Assembly: GCF_017874615.1 (NCBI RefSeq)
Contig: NZ_JAGIKV010000014.1
Location: 1-64,000, forward strand
Source of the DNA: Paenibacillus xylanexedens
GTDB lineage: Bacteria > Bacillota > Bacilli > Paenibacillales > Paenibacillaceae
Reading direction: 5' to 3'
DNA length: 64,000 nucleotides
The translations under genes and the position numbers were made by a program. The stretch's first letter is position 1. Each line of letters starts with the position of its first letter. Below the pieces are notes generated by a model. The model saw only the letters and a list, made by a program, of their open reading frames with translations. It had not been told where the DNA came from and did no database searches. Positions 8,882 to 17,592 of the stretch are shown here, piece by piece.

Positions 8882-9238
8882 ATGAAATACACACAAACGG
8901 ATTACGGCAACACAAAGCAAATCACGAAGTTCCTGGATCACTATGTCAATCTCGCTATCACAGTTGATGACACAGGGGTTGTAGCAAACGCAGAGGGTAA
9001 GAAGATTGTTCCTGCAGGTACGATCATGGGTGGCGGAGTGCTGACAAGTGAAACTGTTAAGGCTACCGCAGTAAATGGAGCAGGATCAGAAGGTGTCCTA
9101 TTTTACGATGTTGATGTTACTTATGGGCCAGCTCCTGGAACTCTGTTGATTCATGGTTTTGTTGACTTGGAAAAACTGCCTGTTGCACCAGCGGCGGCGG
9201 CAATTACAGCACTCAAACAAATCACATTTTTGAAATAA
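8882..9238 (+). CDS. Head decoration protein
   Basis: 118 residues from ATG 8882 with GGAGGTTGGG upstream. A small all-beta protein: short N-terminal arm, then KKIVPAGTIMGGG and LFYDVDVTYGPAPGTLLIHG. This plan is shared by lambda gpD-like or head-fibre trimers that cap capsid faces. Position between the scaffold and E-type capsid genes is the classic order. Confidence 0.75.
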   Translation: MKYTQTDYGNTKQITKFLDHYVNLAITVDDTGVVANAEGKKIVPAGTIMGGGVLTSETVKATAVNGAGSEGVLFYDVDVTYGPAPGTLLIHGFVDLEKLPVAPAAAAITALKQITFLK

Positions 9239-9254
9239 GAGAGGATGAACATAA

Positions 9255-10298
9255 ATGCCAACTATTTTTGATCTTGTCACATCGAAGGAAATCGCAACAT
9301 ACTACTCGGAAGTTAACTCTAACCGCATCCCTTACCTGGGCGAAACGCTTTTCCCAGCACGTAAGCAACAAGGATTGGACCTGAGCTGGATTAAAGGCGC
9401 GGGCGGTTTGCCTGTATCCCTGATGCCATCGGCGTTTGATGCGAAAGCTACGTTGCGTGATCGCATCGGATTCAGCAAAGTGGAAACTGAAATGCCGTTC
9501 TTCCGTGAAGGTATGAGCATTGGAGAGAAAGAGCGTCAAGAACTGCTGAAGGTATTGAGTTCTGCTAACGCTTCTTATTACCAACCGCTGATTGATCGCA
9601 TTTATGATGACCGTGCAACATTGGTGAGCGGTGCACAGGTTGTTCCGGAGCGTATGCGTATGCAACTGTTGTCTACTGGTACGATCTCCATTGTGGCCAA
9701 CCGTCAGAACTATGTTTATGACTACAAATTCAATCCGAACCACAAGGAAACATTGCTTACAGATGATCGTTGGAGTCAACCGGATTCAACACCTGTTCAA
9801 GATATTCAACGTTGGTTGGACTTGATCGAGGACGAAACTGGTACACGCCCAACAAGTGCAATTATGACGCGTAAGACATTCAACTATCTATTGGGTAACG
9901 CAAGCATCCGTTTGGACCTGAACCCAATCGGTGGGTCGAACATCATTATGACGGATTCCATGTTACGTCAGTATCTGCAAGCCAAACTGGGCGTGAACGT
10001 TGCTGTTTACAACAAGCAGTACAAGGATGAAACTGGTGCTTCTCGTCTGTTCTTCCCAGATGACGTTGTTACCTTCATTCCAGAAGGAAACTTGGGTAAC
10101 ACATGGTACGGTACGACTCCAGAGGAAGCGGATCTGATGAACGGTGGTACCGATGCACAAGTGAGTATCGTTGAAACTGGTGTAGCCATCACAACGGTTA
10201 AAGAGCCGCATCCGGTCAATGTTCAAACGATCGTATCTGAAATCGTGCTGCCGTCCTTCGAAAACATGGACAACATTTTCATCGCAACAGTTAACTAA
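9255..10298 (+). CDS. Major capsid protein, lambda gpE family
   Basis: 347 residues from ATG 9255. It builds the icosahedral shell. Features of the E family are visible: an N-terminal FDLVTSKEIATYYSEV helix, GETLFPARKQQGLDLSWIKG near 34-53, a central RPTSAIMTRKTFNYLLGN segment, and a C-terminal VNVQTIVSEIVLPSFENMDN. The length matches lambda gpE-like capsids. The gene composition here appears slightly more GC-rich and codon-regular than its neighbours, as for highly expressed genes. Confidence 0.95.
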   Translation: MPTIFDLVTSKEIATYYSEVNSNRIPYLGETLFPARKQQGLDLSWIKGAGGLPVSLMPSAFDAKATLRDRIGFSKVETEMPFFREGMSIGEKERQELLKVLSSANASYYQPLIDRIYDDRATLVSGAQVVPERMRMQLLSTGTISIVANRQNYVYDYKFNPNHKETLLTDDRWSQPDSTPVQDIQRWLDLIEDETGTRPTSAIMTRKTFNYLLGNASIRLDLNPIGGSNIIMTDSMLRQYLQAKLGVNVAVYNKQYKDETGASRLFFPDDVVTFIPEGNLGNTWYGTTPEEADLMNGGTDAQVSIVETGVAITTVKEPHPVNVQTIVSEIVLPSFENMDNIFIATVN

Positions 10299-10336
10299 GC
10301 GGAGGGGTTGGCCTCTCCCTCTAAGGAGGAACATAC

Positions 10337-10576
10337 ATGGAAGTAACATTGCTGAAAGGTATCAAGTACAAGAAAAAGCCATATAAAGTCGGTGAATCCA
10401 TCGAAGTAAACTCGAAAGATATCGCTGAGATGATCGCTAAAGGTGTAATTGCAGCAGATGTTGATGTTGAGGACTTCGAAGTGCATGAGGTTAGTGGTAA
10501 TGACGTCCCAACACGAAGAGGACGTAAAAAAGATGCGGAGGCTGAGGGCGATGCAGATCCAACGCCTGAAGGCTGA
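10337..10576 (+). CDS. Small post-capsid phage protein
   Basis: 79 residues from ATG 10337 with AAGGAGG. The first 50 residues (LKGIKYKKKPYKVGESIEV, then AEMIAKGVIA) match a short SH3-like or beta fold common directly after the capsid gene in many phages. A basic-acidic tail (RRGRKKDAEAEGD) follows. Its 3' end overlaps the next gene in another frame. Probably a head-completion helper; the function is not established. Confidence 0.7.
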   Translation: MEVTLLKGIKYKKKPYKVGESIEVNSKDIAEMIAKGVIAADVDVEDFEVHEVSGNDVPTRRGRKKDAEAEGDADPTPEG

Positions 10577-10955
10577 GCGTGAACTGATCATCACTGAAGT
10601 TAAACGCCGCTTGAAATTGGATGTGAACGATACCGAACATGACGACCTCATTGGAACCTACGTTGATGAGGTCGGTTTGCGTATCATGAACTACTGCAAC
10701 ATCCCGGTTATCCCGGACGAACTCTCTTATGTATGGGTGGCTATGGTAGCCAGTGCATTAAGCACGGAGCAAATAAACGTCCTGCGCCCTCCAGTTGAGC
10801 CAATAGAGGCTTTCGAACTTAAGATAGGTGATACGTCAATCAAGCCAACAAAGGCTACTACAGCCGCACCGGCAACGCCTACCGTTACTGTTATTGATGA
10901 GGTGCTGAGAGATTACCAAGGTGAACTTAATGCCTTCCGTAGATTGAGGTGGTAA
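10551..10955 (+). CDS. Head-tail connector, gp6/YqbG type
   Basis: 134 residues from ATG 10551 with GGAGG about 9 nt upstream; it overlaps the preceding gene by 26 bases. N-terminal helices (ITEVKRRLKLDVNDTEHDDL and IGTYVDEVGLRIMNYCNIP) are the usual signature of connector proteins that bind below the portal. A T/A/P-rich linker precedes the C-terminal helix. Gene order portal-capsid-connector supports the call. Confidence 0.8.
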   Translation: MQIQRLKAERELIITEVKRRLKLDVNDTEHDDLIGTYVDEVGLRIMNYCNIPVIPDELSYVWVAMVASALSTEQINVLRPPVEPIEAFELKIGDTSIKPTKATTAAPATPTVTVIDEVLRDYQGELNAFRRLRW

Positions 10956-10956
10956 C

Positions 10957-11322
10957 GTGGCGATTGATTACGCCAAGTATCGGCAACAGTTGGAAACGAT
11001 GTATGAGGACTTGGTGACGGTTCGGCGTTATGGTGACATTGAGATACCGGAATCAGGCGAAACTGTCCCGGGTGAATATCCGGTCCATACGGCGGTCCCT
11101 TGTCGGATATCCCAAAAGGCGCTCGGTACCAATGGTCAGACTGAATCAGTGAACAACATAGCATACGAAACCAAAATGTTTATTTCTCCACTTGTGGAGA
11201 TTAGGCAGGGTGACAAATGCGTCGTTACTCGTGATGGCTTAACTCGTGAATACACAGCAGGTGAACCATTCCTTTATCCCACCCATCAGGAGATAAGCCT
11301 ACAACGCGAGGATAAAGCGTAA
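10957..11322 (+). CDS. Head closure or stopper protein
   Basis: 121 residues from GTG 10957, one base after the previous stop. All-beta in the central part (DLVTVRRYGDIEIPESGETV; PCRISQKALG), typical of XkdH/YqbH head-closure proteins that seal the connector. The coding sequence overlaps the next gene start by one base. Call based on order and beta-barrel-like pattern. Confidence 0.75.
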   Translation: MAIDYAKYRQQLETMYEDLVTVRRYGDIEIPESGETVPGEYPVHTAVPCRISQKALGTNGQTESVNNIAYETKMFISPLVEIRQGDKCVVTRDGLTREYTAGEPFLYPTHQEISLQREDKA

Positions 11323-11741
11323 TGGCCCGGCTAGGTAGGTTTGATTACTCAGAACTGGAACAACTGTCACAGAGCGTTCAAACGGCTCTGAACAGTAATG
11401 TGATTGATCAGTTCATACGTGACTTCTTGTTGGAGATGGCTTACCGCGCTGATCGTAAGATTAAAATGCGGACTCCGGTGGATACAGGCGATCTTAGGCG
11501 TCGGTGGGTAGTTGGTGAAGTCAAGAAGGTAGGCGATACCTACATGATTGAGATATCCAACAATCTGGACTATGCCAGTTACGTGGAGAATGGTCACCGG
11601 ACAGGCAAGGATCTAACCGGCTGGGTGGAAGGTAGATTCATGGCTAAGATCTCGATGAAGGAAATCGAACGTCAATTACCTGCATACCTGCAACGCAAAC
11701 AAGCCGAACTAATCGAAAAAATATTTAGCGGATGGAGCTGA
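11322..11741 (+). CDS. xkdI: HK97 gp10-type tail completion protein
   Basis: 139 residues from ATG 11322. The motif RTPVDTGDLRRRW (residues 50-62) is diagnostic for gp10/YqbI/XkdI proteins, followed by ISNNLDYASYVENGHR (about 81-96). These proteins join the head-closure ring to the tail. The operon context is exact. Confidence 0.9.
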   Translation: MARLGRFDYSELEQLSQSVQTALNSNVIDQFIRDFLLEMAYRADRKIKMRTPVDTGDLRRRWVVGEVKKVGDTYMIEISNNLDYASYVENGHRTGKDLTGWVEGRFMAKISMKEIERQLPAYLQRKQAELIEKIFSGWS

Positions 11742-11745
11742 GGCC

Positions 11746-12177
11746 GTGAAGGTAGTCACAATCAACATTATCCGGGACGGCGTTATCTCAGCGCTATCCC
11801 AAAAGTTTCCCAATATCAAGCGATATGGCGAAGATATCAAGCAGGGCTTCACGGAGCCTTGTTTTTTTGTGAAGTTATTGCCTGTGGAGCATACAAGGGA
11901 GTTAGGACGGAGGTTCAGACGTTATCACACGTTTGATATCCACTACTTCCCTGATGGTGATCGCAAAGTTAACGCGGCACATGACATGGCTGAGAAGCTG
12001 TACGACTTGTTCCGGTTTATCACAATCAACCAGGACCAGTACATGATTACTGGCACGAACCATGAAGTTACAGATGGTGTGCTTCATTTCTTTTTTGATA
12101 TCAACTTCATGGTATGGGAAGAAGCGCCAGACGATCCGAAAATGAGAACTTTAGCACAGGAGGGATGGCTCAAATGA
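11746..12177 (+). CDS. Tail terminator-like protein (YqbJ/XkdJ position)
   Basis: 143 residues from GTG 11746. It has the alpha/beta pattern of tail terminator proteins: an N-terminal helix (RDGVISALSQKFPNIKRYGE), a strand FFVKLLPV and a HTFDIHYFP strand. The position between gp10 and the sheath is as in PBSX-like phages. Its end overlaps the next small gene. Confidence 0.75.
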   Translation: MKVVTINIIRDGVISALSQKFPNIKRYGEDIKQGFTEPCFFVKLLPVEHTRELGRRFRRYHTFDIHYFPDGDRKVNAAHDMAEKLYDLFRFITINQDQYMITGTNHEVTDGVLHFFFDINFMVWEEAPDDPKMRTLAQEGWLK

Positions 12178-12377
12178 GCAAAGCGGAAGAAACGAAACCT
12201 ATTACAAAAACGGAAGCTACCATTTCGCGGTATTCAAAGCAACAGTTGATTACAGCTAATCGATTCGTGGCAGCTGATAAGGATATCCTTGCGGTGACAC
12301 TTGATAACGATTTGACATACACGCTAGACGAAGCAGAGCGGGCCGTACAGGCTTTTAAAGCGAAGGAGGTTAAATAG
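12174..12377 (+). CDS. Small protein before the sheath gene
   Basis: 67 residues from ATG 12174 with AGGAGGG upstream; overlaps the preceding stop by ATGA-type coupling. The conserved-looking part is SRYSKQQLITANRFVAADKD, then DLTYTLDEAERAVQAF, a pattern of short proteins that precede XkdK-type sheath genes. Probably a tail-assembly component; the role is unknown. Confidence 0.7.
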   Translation: MSKAEETKPITKTEATISRYSKQQLITANRFVAADKDILAVTLDNDLTYTLDEAERAVQAFKAKEVK

Positions 12378-13703
12378 ATGGCTGGAGGAACATGGACGAC
12401 ACAGAACAAAGTCAGACCGGGTGTATACACCAATACAGTAAGTCAGTCCCGGCCCATCGGTTCTATCGGTGAGCGCGGTATCGTAGCATTCCCAGCGGCT
12501 CTCCCATGGGGTCCAACAGGGATCATCAAAATCACATCGGATGAATTCCAAGGCAAGGCGCTACCATTGCTTGGTTACCGGGCTACGGACGCAAGTATTC
12601 GTCATATTGCGGCGGCAATGGCGCATGCAAACACATTACTGTTGTATGGGTTGGGCCGACAGGGTGCAGTTAAAGCTACGGCGACCGTGGGTGATCTTAC
12701 GGCAACGGCTAAATACGGCGGCTTGCGTGGTAACGATTTGAAGGTTGTTATCCAACAAAGCTTGGATGTGTCCGGGTCATTTGATGTATACACCCTTTTG
12801 GAAAATGAAGAGTTGGACCGTCAGACGGTTGCGGGCATCGCGAATCTGGTAGCCAATGACTACATCGATTGGAGCGGTACTGGCACATTGACTGCCACAG
12901 CGGGGGCTAACCTCACTGGCGGTACTGCTGGAACATCCACAGGTAATGAATATTCGGATGCGCTCACAGCGTTTGAGGCAGAGGACTTTAATGTGCTTGG
13001 TATCCCAACCGAGGAACAAAGCATTAAACAGCTTGCAGTGGCGTATACGGAGCGGTTGCGTAATGACGGCAAGAAGTTCACAACAATGGTAATTGGCTAC
13101 CCGCAAGCGGATACAGAAGGTGTAACAAGCCTTAAGAACGGTATCATCACAGACGATGGCCTGACAGTACCAGCAACGTCTCTGATTTGGGAAGTAGCAG
13201 CTATGGCAGCAGCGGCCCGTGTCAATCAGTCTCTGACCAATACGGATATCCCGAATGCAATTGACGCATATCCGAAATACACCAATGCAGAAATCATCCA
13301 AGCGCTGAAAGATGGCGAGTTGGTGATCTCTTTGAACAAAGGCCGCGTAGTGGTGGAACAGGATATAAACACCTTGACCTCGTTCACGTTGGAGAAGCGT
13401 AATGAGTTCCGTAAGAACCGGGTACTTCGGGTTCTTGATGGCATCGATAACGATCTGCAACGGATCTTCGGTGAGTTCTACCTTGGCAAAGTGAGCAACA
13501 ACGCCAATGGACGTAACCTCTTCAAGAAAGAGGCTATCAACTACCTTACTAACTTGCAGAATATCGAAGCCATTCAAAACTTCGATTCCCAAACGGATAT
13601 TATCGTCGCTCCAGGCATTGACTCAGATGCAATCACCATTGACCTGTACATTCAGCCGGTGGACAGCATCGAAAAAATCTATATGACGGTTACCGTCCGA
13701 TAA
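12378..13703 (+). CDS. xkdK: Contractile tail sheath protein
   Basis: 441 residues from ATG 12378, directly after the previous stop. Typical sheath features: an N-terminal RPGVYTNTVS arm (about 13-22), a variable middle domain with GANLTGGTAGTSTGNEYSDA, and a conserved C-terminal region (EKRNEFRKNRVLRVLDGID; IDLYIQPVDSIEKIYMTVTV). This marks the phage as a contractile-tailed (myovirus-like) particle of the PBSX/XkdK branch. Confidence 0.95.
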   Translation: MAGGTWTTQNKVRPGVYTNTVSQSRPIGSIGERGIVAFPAALPWGPTGIIKITSDEFQGKALPLLGYRATDASIRHIAAAMAHANTLLLYGLGRQGAVKATATVGDLTATAKYGGLRGNDLKVVIQQSLDVSGSFDVYTLLENEELDRQTVAGIANLVANDYIDWSGTGTLTATAGANLTGGTAGTSTGNEYSDALTAFEAEDFNVLGIPTEEQSIKQLAVAYTERLRNDGKKFTTMVIGYPQADTEGVTSLKNGIITDDGLTVPATSLIWEVAAMAAAARVNQSLTNTDIPNAIDAYPKYTNAEIIQALKDGELVISLNKGRVVVEQDINTLTSFTLEKRNEFRKNRVLRVLDGIDNDLQRIFGEFYLGKVSNNANGRNLFKKEAINYLTNLQNIEAIQNFDSQTDIIVAPGIDSDAITIDLYIQPVDSIEKIYMTVTVR

Positions 13704-13715
13704 GGAGGATTATAT

Positions 13716-14177
13716 ATGGCATTTTTTAAAGCAGAAGATGCGATCTCAGGCAAGATGGCTGTTGCCTATGCAACAATAAATGGTCGTGTTGAAGAGTTGT
13801 TTTATGCTAAGGCGATTGAAGCAACCATTGAAAAAAACAAAGTGGATGTACCAATTCTAGGTAAAACAAACGTGCCTCAACGTTCGGCAGGGTGGAGTGG
13901 TACAGGTACATTGACTGTGTATTATGTAACATCTATGTTCCGTCAGATGATGCGGGATTATGTTAAAACGGGCAAGGATACATTCTTTGATCTTCAAATC
14001 ACAAATGAGCAGCCCGGATCATCCACAGGCAAACAAACTGCTGCGCTGATTGATTGCAATATTGATAGCGTCATTGCGGCAAGCTTCGATGCAAACAGTG
14101 ACGACATGCTTGAGGAAGAAATTCCATTCACGTTCGGTGATTACGATCTGCTTGACGAATTCAATCAATTAACTTAA
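13716..14177 (+). CDS. xkdM: Tail tube protein
   Basis: 153 residues from ATG 13716 with AAGGAGG. It forms the inner tube within the sheath. The XkdM pattern is present: AEDAISGKMAVAYATINGRV at the start, SAGWSGTGTLTVYYVTSMFR in the middle, and a DFYDLTD-like C-terminal DYDLLDEFNQL. Order sheath, tube, chaperone is conserved. Confidence 0.93.
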   Translation: MAFFKAEDAISGKMAVAYATINGRVEELFYAKAIEATIEKNKVDVPILGKTNVPQRSAGWSGTGTLTVYYVTSMFRQMMRDYVKTGKDTFFDLQITNEQPGSSTGKQTAALIDCNIDSVIAASFDANSDDMLEEEIPFTFGDYDLLDEFNQLT

Positions 14178-14200
14178 TTATCCTGAGGAGGAACATATAA

Positions 14201-14778
14201 ATGAGCTTACAAGACTTTCTGAATAATAACTTTGTAGACGGACTTACTGAAGAGGTGGCAGTTTCAAACCGATTTAAAGACAAAGACGGGCAACTGATGC
14301 TGTTTAAAATCAAAGCGATGGACCAGGCTGGATACAATAACCTACAGGAAAAATGCACAACGGTAAAATCCCGTGGTAAAACACACTTCGACAACCGTAA
14401 GTTCTCCACATCAATGGTAATTGAAAACACGGTGTATCCTGACTTTAAAGATGCTGCATCCTTGAAAGCCGCTAGTGTACAAACGCCAGAACAGTATCTT
14501 GCCAAGGTTATGCTTCCTGGTGAAGTTACTAAACTGGTTGAGGAAATCACCAAACTGTCTGGTTTCGATGTGGGCATGGACGACCTGGTTGAAGAGGCAA
14601 AAAACTAATTGAGGAGGGCGATACTGACGCGAATATAGCGTACTATGCCCTCCACGAATTAAAAATCCTACCGGGGCAATATATAAATCTGCCTCGGGAG
14701 GAAAAAGCCTATATTATTGCAGCAATTCAAATCAGAGTCGAAAAAGAGAAAAAATCAATGGCTAAAGCGAAACGCTAG
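14201..14778 (+). CDS. xkdN: Tail assembly chaperone with -1 frameshift product
   Basis: The zero-frame product is 135 residues (ATG 14201 to stop 14606-14608), an XkdN-type protein (MSLQDFLNNNFVDGLTEEVA). At 14599-14605 the heptamer A AAA AAC lies exactly in the frame needed for -1 slippage, two codons before the stop. The -1 frame then stays open to TAG 14776-14778 and encodes YYALHELKILPGQYINLPRE and AYIIAAIQIRVEKEKK, the recognisable second part of a tail chaperone (G/GT type). The fusion is 192 residues. The 57-codon extension has no start of its own. Confidence 0.9.
14599..14653 (+). promoter_or_regulatory. Programmed -1 ribosomal frameshift signal
   Basis: Slippery heptamer A AAA AAC (14599-14605) is followed 7 nt later by a hairpin: GGAGGGC 14613-14619 pairs with GCCCTCC 14647-14653, enclosing an inner stem 14627-14630/14638-14641. 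Heptamer, spacing and hairpin fit the standard -1 mechanism. Confidence 0.88.
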
Positions 14779-14810
14779 TACCATAATCTCCGTACGATAT
14801 GGTAAGATAG
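14779..14810 (+). promoter_or_regulatory. Inverted repeat at the moron promoter region
   Basis: A 7-bp inverted repeat (TACCATA 14779-14785, TATGGTA 14798-14804) runs into an AT-rich TAAGAT element (14803-14808), just upstream of the lipoprotein gene. It may be an operator plus -10 element giving the lipoprotein its own transcription. No convincing -35 was found. Confidence 0.4.
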
Positions 14811-14839
14811 GGAAAATTACCTAGACGGAGGTTTTTTTA

Positions 14840-15196
14840 TTGAAAAAAATGTTGATTATTAGTCTGATACTTACACTTTCAATTGTCTTTGTGGGTTGCT
14901 CTTCAGGATCATCTCCTGATGATAGTTTAACGATGGAAAATATCACGAAAGCTTATACTGATGCAGGTGCTGAATTAAAGGAAGACAAACCGATATTCAG
15001 TATGATTGAGGCTAAGGACGGCGTTATGGTTTACTTGAATAATTCACCAGTAAAATTATACGAGTATGCATCAGCATCAGAAATAGAGAGCGCTAAGAAA
15101 GAGAACGAACTAATTAAAGACTGGCCATCCAGAGGTAAGTTCCTTTTGGAAACATCAAAACAAGAGGCTATTGACATATTCAATAAAGTTGAATAG
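14840..15196 (+). CDS. Lipoprotein moron in the tail operon
   Basis: 118 residues from TTG 14840 with ACGGAGGT 7 nt upstream. A signal peptide of about 19 residues ends in a lipobox (FVGC, Cys20), so the product is a membrane-anchored extracellular lipoprotein. The mature part has an alpha/beta pattern with MIEAKDGVMVYLNNSPVKLYEY. It interrupts the conserved chaperone-tape measure order and is framed by its own promoter-like repeat and a strong terminator, the layout of a moron expressed from the prophage. Phage lipoproteins in such places can block superinfecting DNA; that role is inferred, not shown. Confidence 0.85.
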   Translation: MKKMLIISLILTLSIVFVGCSSGSSPDDSLTMENITKAYTDAGAELKEDKPIFSMIEAKDGVMVYLNNSPVKLYEYASASEIESAKKENELIKDWPSRGKFLLETSKQEAIDIFNKVE

Positions 15197-15205
15197 TTCG
15201 GAATG

Positions 15206-15233
15206 ACACCCTTCATAATGAGGGTGTTTTTTT
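15206..15233 (+). terminator. Terminator of the lipoprotein moron
   Basis: A 7-bp stem (15206-15212 with 15221-15227) with an 8-nt loop is followed by a T7 run. It would stop the moron transcript; late tail transcription must read through it. Confidence 0.85.
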
Positions 15234-15258
15234 ATTTGAACGGAAAGGAGGATTTTAT

Positions 15259-17592
15259 CTGGCTACAGTAAGCACAGGCATTCAGTTGATGGATCGGTTC
15301 ACACAACCACTCAATACGGTTAATACAGCTTTGCAGAACACCGTTCGAAACAGTCAACGATTGCAGGCTGCATTATCCCATAGCATGAGTATAAATATAG
15401 ATGCAACTACGGCTTTGCAGAGAATCGAACAGATTCGTACACGCATAAGAAATATGGGTCCCGGTGCAGTGGTTAATATCCTTATTAACTCAGCTGACGT
15501 TATGAATAAGATACGGGCAATTCAGCAGCAAGTTCGTCACATGTTCACATCATCCGTGGTTAACATCTCGTTTAACGCCACTAGTGTATTGTCTCAGGCT
15601 AGATACCTACGTCGAGAAATAGATAGGCAGTTGCGTAACATAAGAGCGAACATAACCCTTGAACTGCCCGTGCATCTAACGGCCATGTTCGGAAATTTAC
15701 AAATGCTAGTGCTGCGTCTAATTCGAGTCGTAAGGCAGTTAAGGATAACCAGCGGAGAGAACGGCGCACAACTGCAGAATGCTTTGCAGCGTATAGCGGC
15801 ACTAGAGGCCCGAATACTACAACTACAAAACCAAGTCAATAGCAGTATGCGGAATGGTGGTAATGCGTCTAGTGGACTTCTAGGTAATCTCCAAGGGGTA
15901 CTTGCGACTCTGCTCTCGATAGCCGGTTTGCATAAGTTGTTTTCTGCGACTGTTGGTGGAGCGATGGAACAAAAGAAAATGGAAGATATGTTCATTGCTC
16001 GGACGGGTGATGCGGAAGTCGGTACAGCGATGTTCGAAAAGTTCAAAGCAGATGCCTTGGCTGCTGGTCAAGATGTTAATAAATCGTTGCAGAGTTCTTT
16101 GTCTTTCTTCTCCACGACTCAAAACGTGGACCAGCTCACAAAACTGAACAACCTGGCACAACGTCTAAACGCATTCGATAGCGCTGGCAACGGAATTGAA
16201 GGTGCAGCTTTCGCCTTGAAAGAGGCTATGTCCGGCGATATCGTTTCTCTGGCTGAACGTTTTAATATGTCCAAAACAGACATTCGGGCATTTGGAATAG
16301 ATGAGATGGGGAAGGCCGGGGATATGGATGGGTTTATCAAAGCCTTTGACCTACTCCTCGAAAAACAAAAGATGGGCCAGAAAGCATTCGAAACTATGAT
16401 GGCAAGCCCGGCGAAGCAATTGGAGATCCTAGGCAACAACACGAAATCCATGTTTGCTGACGCTGGTGTTGCTGCAATGGAATCACTGCTCCCGCTCATC
16501 ACAATGCTTAACACGGCATTCCAGGCCGGGACATTCGATCAATTCTTTGCGATGCTGAGTGCGGGCCTGAATTGGGTAGTGCAGAACGCTATGTACTTGC
16601 TCAGTGTAATAACGAACATATACAACTTCTTCGCTGAAAACTGGGGTTGGATAGGGCCAATGCTCATTTCCCTTGGTGAGGCTATACTCATGGTATGGGG
16701 AGCTATCAAGCTCGTAGCCATCGCACAGGCGGTGTGGAATGCGGTCATGGCTGCGAACCCGGTCGTATTGTTCATTACTGTAATCGTTGCCCTTATCATG
16801 TGGTTTTACAACCTATGGCGCACAAACGATGCCTTTGCTGCTGGTTTCCTTCGCACATGGAATGCAATCCTTGGCTTCTTTGACAAGATTCCGATTTTCT
16901 TCATGAAGGTTGGTTACGGCATTGCCAATGCATTTGATTGGGCCAAGGTTACGTCACTACAAATTCTGCAAGATCTGGCAAATGGGGCAATCGATATAAT
17001 CAACTCGTTGATTGACAAACTAAATAAAATACCAGGCGTGAGTATAGACGGCATCAACCAGGTTACATTTGCAGCAGCAGCGGCGGCAGAAGCTGAGGCG
17101 AACAGACAATCCAGAGACGCAAACATTGCCGGAATGGAATCTGAAGCGGCTGCGAAGGCAGTAGAACGAGAGAACAAAGTCCTCGAAATGCTGGACAACC
17201 GCGAAGCAGCTCGCCAAGCTGAAGCAGCTAAAAAGGCACAGACTGCAGCAGGAGCCGGGAAACCTTACGACTTTACCGAGTGGAACAAAGCAGCAGATGC
17301 GGCCCGTACTCCTGCGGCGGCTGATGATGGTAAAAAGAAAAACATCGGTAAGGTGGATAAGGTCGGCAAGATCGAGAAGGAAGTCGATATCTCCAGTGAG
17401 GATCTGAAAACAATGCGTGAGTTGGCGGAAATGAAGAATATCCAAAACTACGTGACGCTCACACCGACCATCCAAGTTAAAACGGGTGACATCAACAACG
17501 GTATGGACATCGATACGATTGTAAGTCGAATCGAAGATGTAATGACCGGAGAGATATCAACCCACGCATCGGGGGTGTATGGTAATGGCTGA
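15259..17592 (+). CDS. Tail tape measure protein (CTG start)
   Basis: 777 residues. The start is CTG 15259: AAAGGAGGA ends 7 nt upstream, no ATG/GTG/TTG follows until 15286, and the resulting N-terminus (M)ATVSTGIQLMDRF matches the usual beginning of these proteins. It sets tail length and is injected with DNA. An N-terminal helical and coiled-coil part (1-200) with repeats of I-x-I-N elements is followed by hydrophobic segments around 440-560 (MYLLSVITNIYNFFAENWGW; ILMVWGAIKLVAIAQAVWNA; VVLFITVIVALIMWFYNLW) and an A/E/K-rich C-terminus. It overlaps the LysM gene by 8 bases. Confidence 0.9.
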   Translation: MATVSTGIQLMDRFTQPLNTVNTALQNTVRNSQRLQAALSHSMSINIDATTALQRIEQIRTRIRNMGPGAVVNILINSADVMNKIRAIQQQVRHMFTSSVVNISFNATSVLSQARYLRREIDRQLRNIRANITLELPVHLTAMFGNLQMLVLRLIRVVRQLRITSGENGAQLQNALQRIAALEARILQLQNQVNSSMRNGGNASSGLLGNLQGVLATLLSIAGLHKLFSATVGGAMEQKKMEDMFIARTGDAEVGTAMFEKFKADALAAGQDVNKSLQSSLSFFSTTQNVDQLTKLNNLAQRLNAFDSAGNGIEGAAFALKEAMSGDIVSLAERFNMSKTDIRAFGIDEMGKAGDMDGFIKAFDLLLEKQKMGQKAFETMMASPAKQLEILGNNTKSMFADAGVAAMESLLPLITMLNTAFQAGTFDQFFAMLSAGLNWVVQNAMYLLSVITNIYNFFAENWGWIGPMLISLGEAILMVWGAIKLVAIAQAVWNAVMAANPVVLFITVIVALIMWFYNLWRTNDAFAAGFLRTWNAILGFFDKIPIFFMKVGYGIANAFDWAKVTSLQILQDLANGAIDIINSLIDKLNKIPGVSIDGINQVTFAAAAAAEAEANRQSRDANIAGMESEAAAKAVERENKVLEMLDNREAARQAEAAKKAQTAAGAGKPYDFTEWNKAADAARTPAAADDGKKKNIGKVDKVGKIEKEVDISSEDLKTMRELAEMKNIQNYVTLTPTIQVKTGDINNGMDIDTIVSRIEDVMTGEISTHASGVYGNG

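Noticed and set aside
10449..10550. An upstream start for the connector gene overlapping the 79-residue gene
   Set aside because: No ribosome site there; GGAGG before ATG 10551 gives the family-like start.
14605..14778. A separate small gene after the tail chaperone
   Set aside because: It has no start codon of its own and is in the -1 frame right after a slippery heptamer, so it belongs to the frameshift product.
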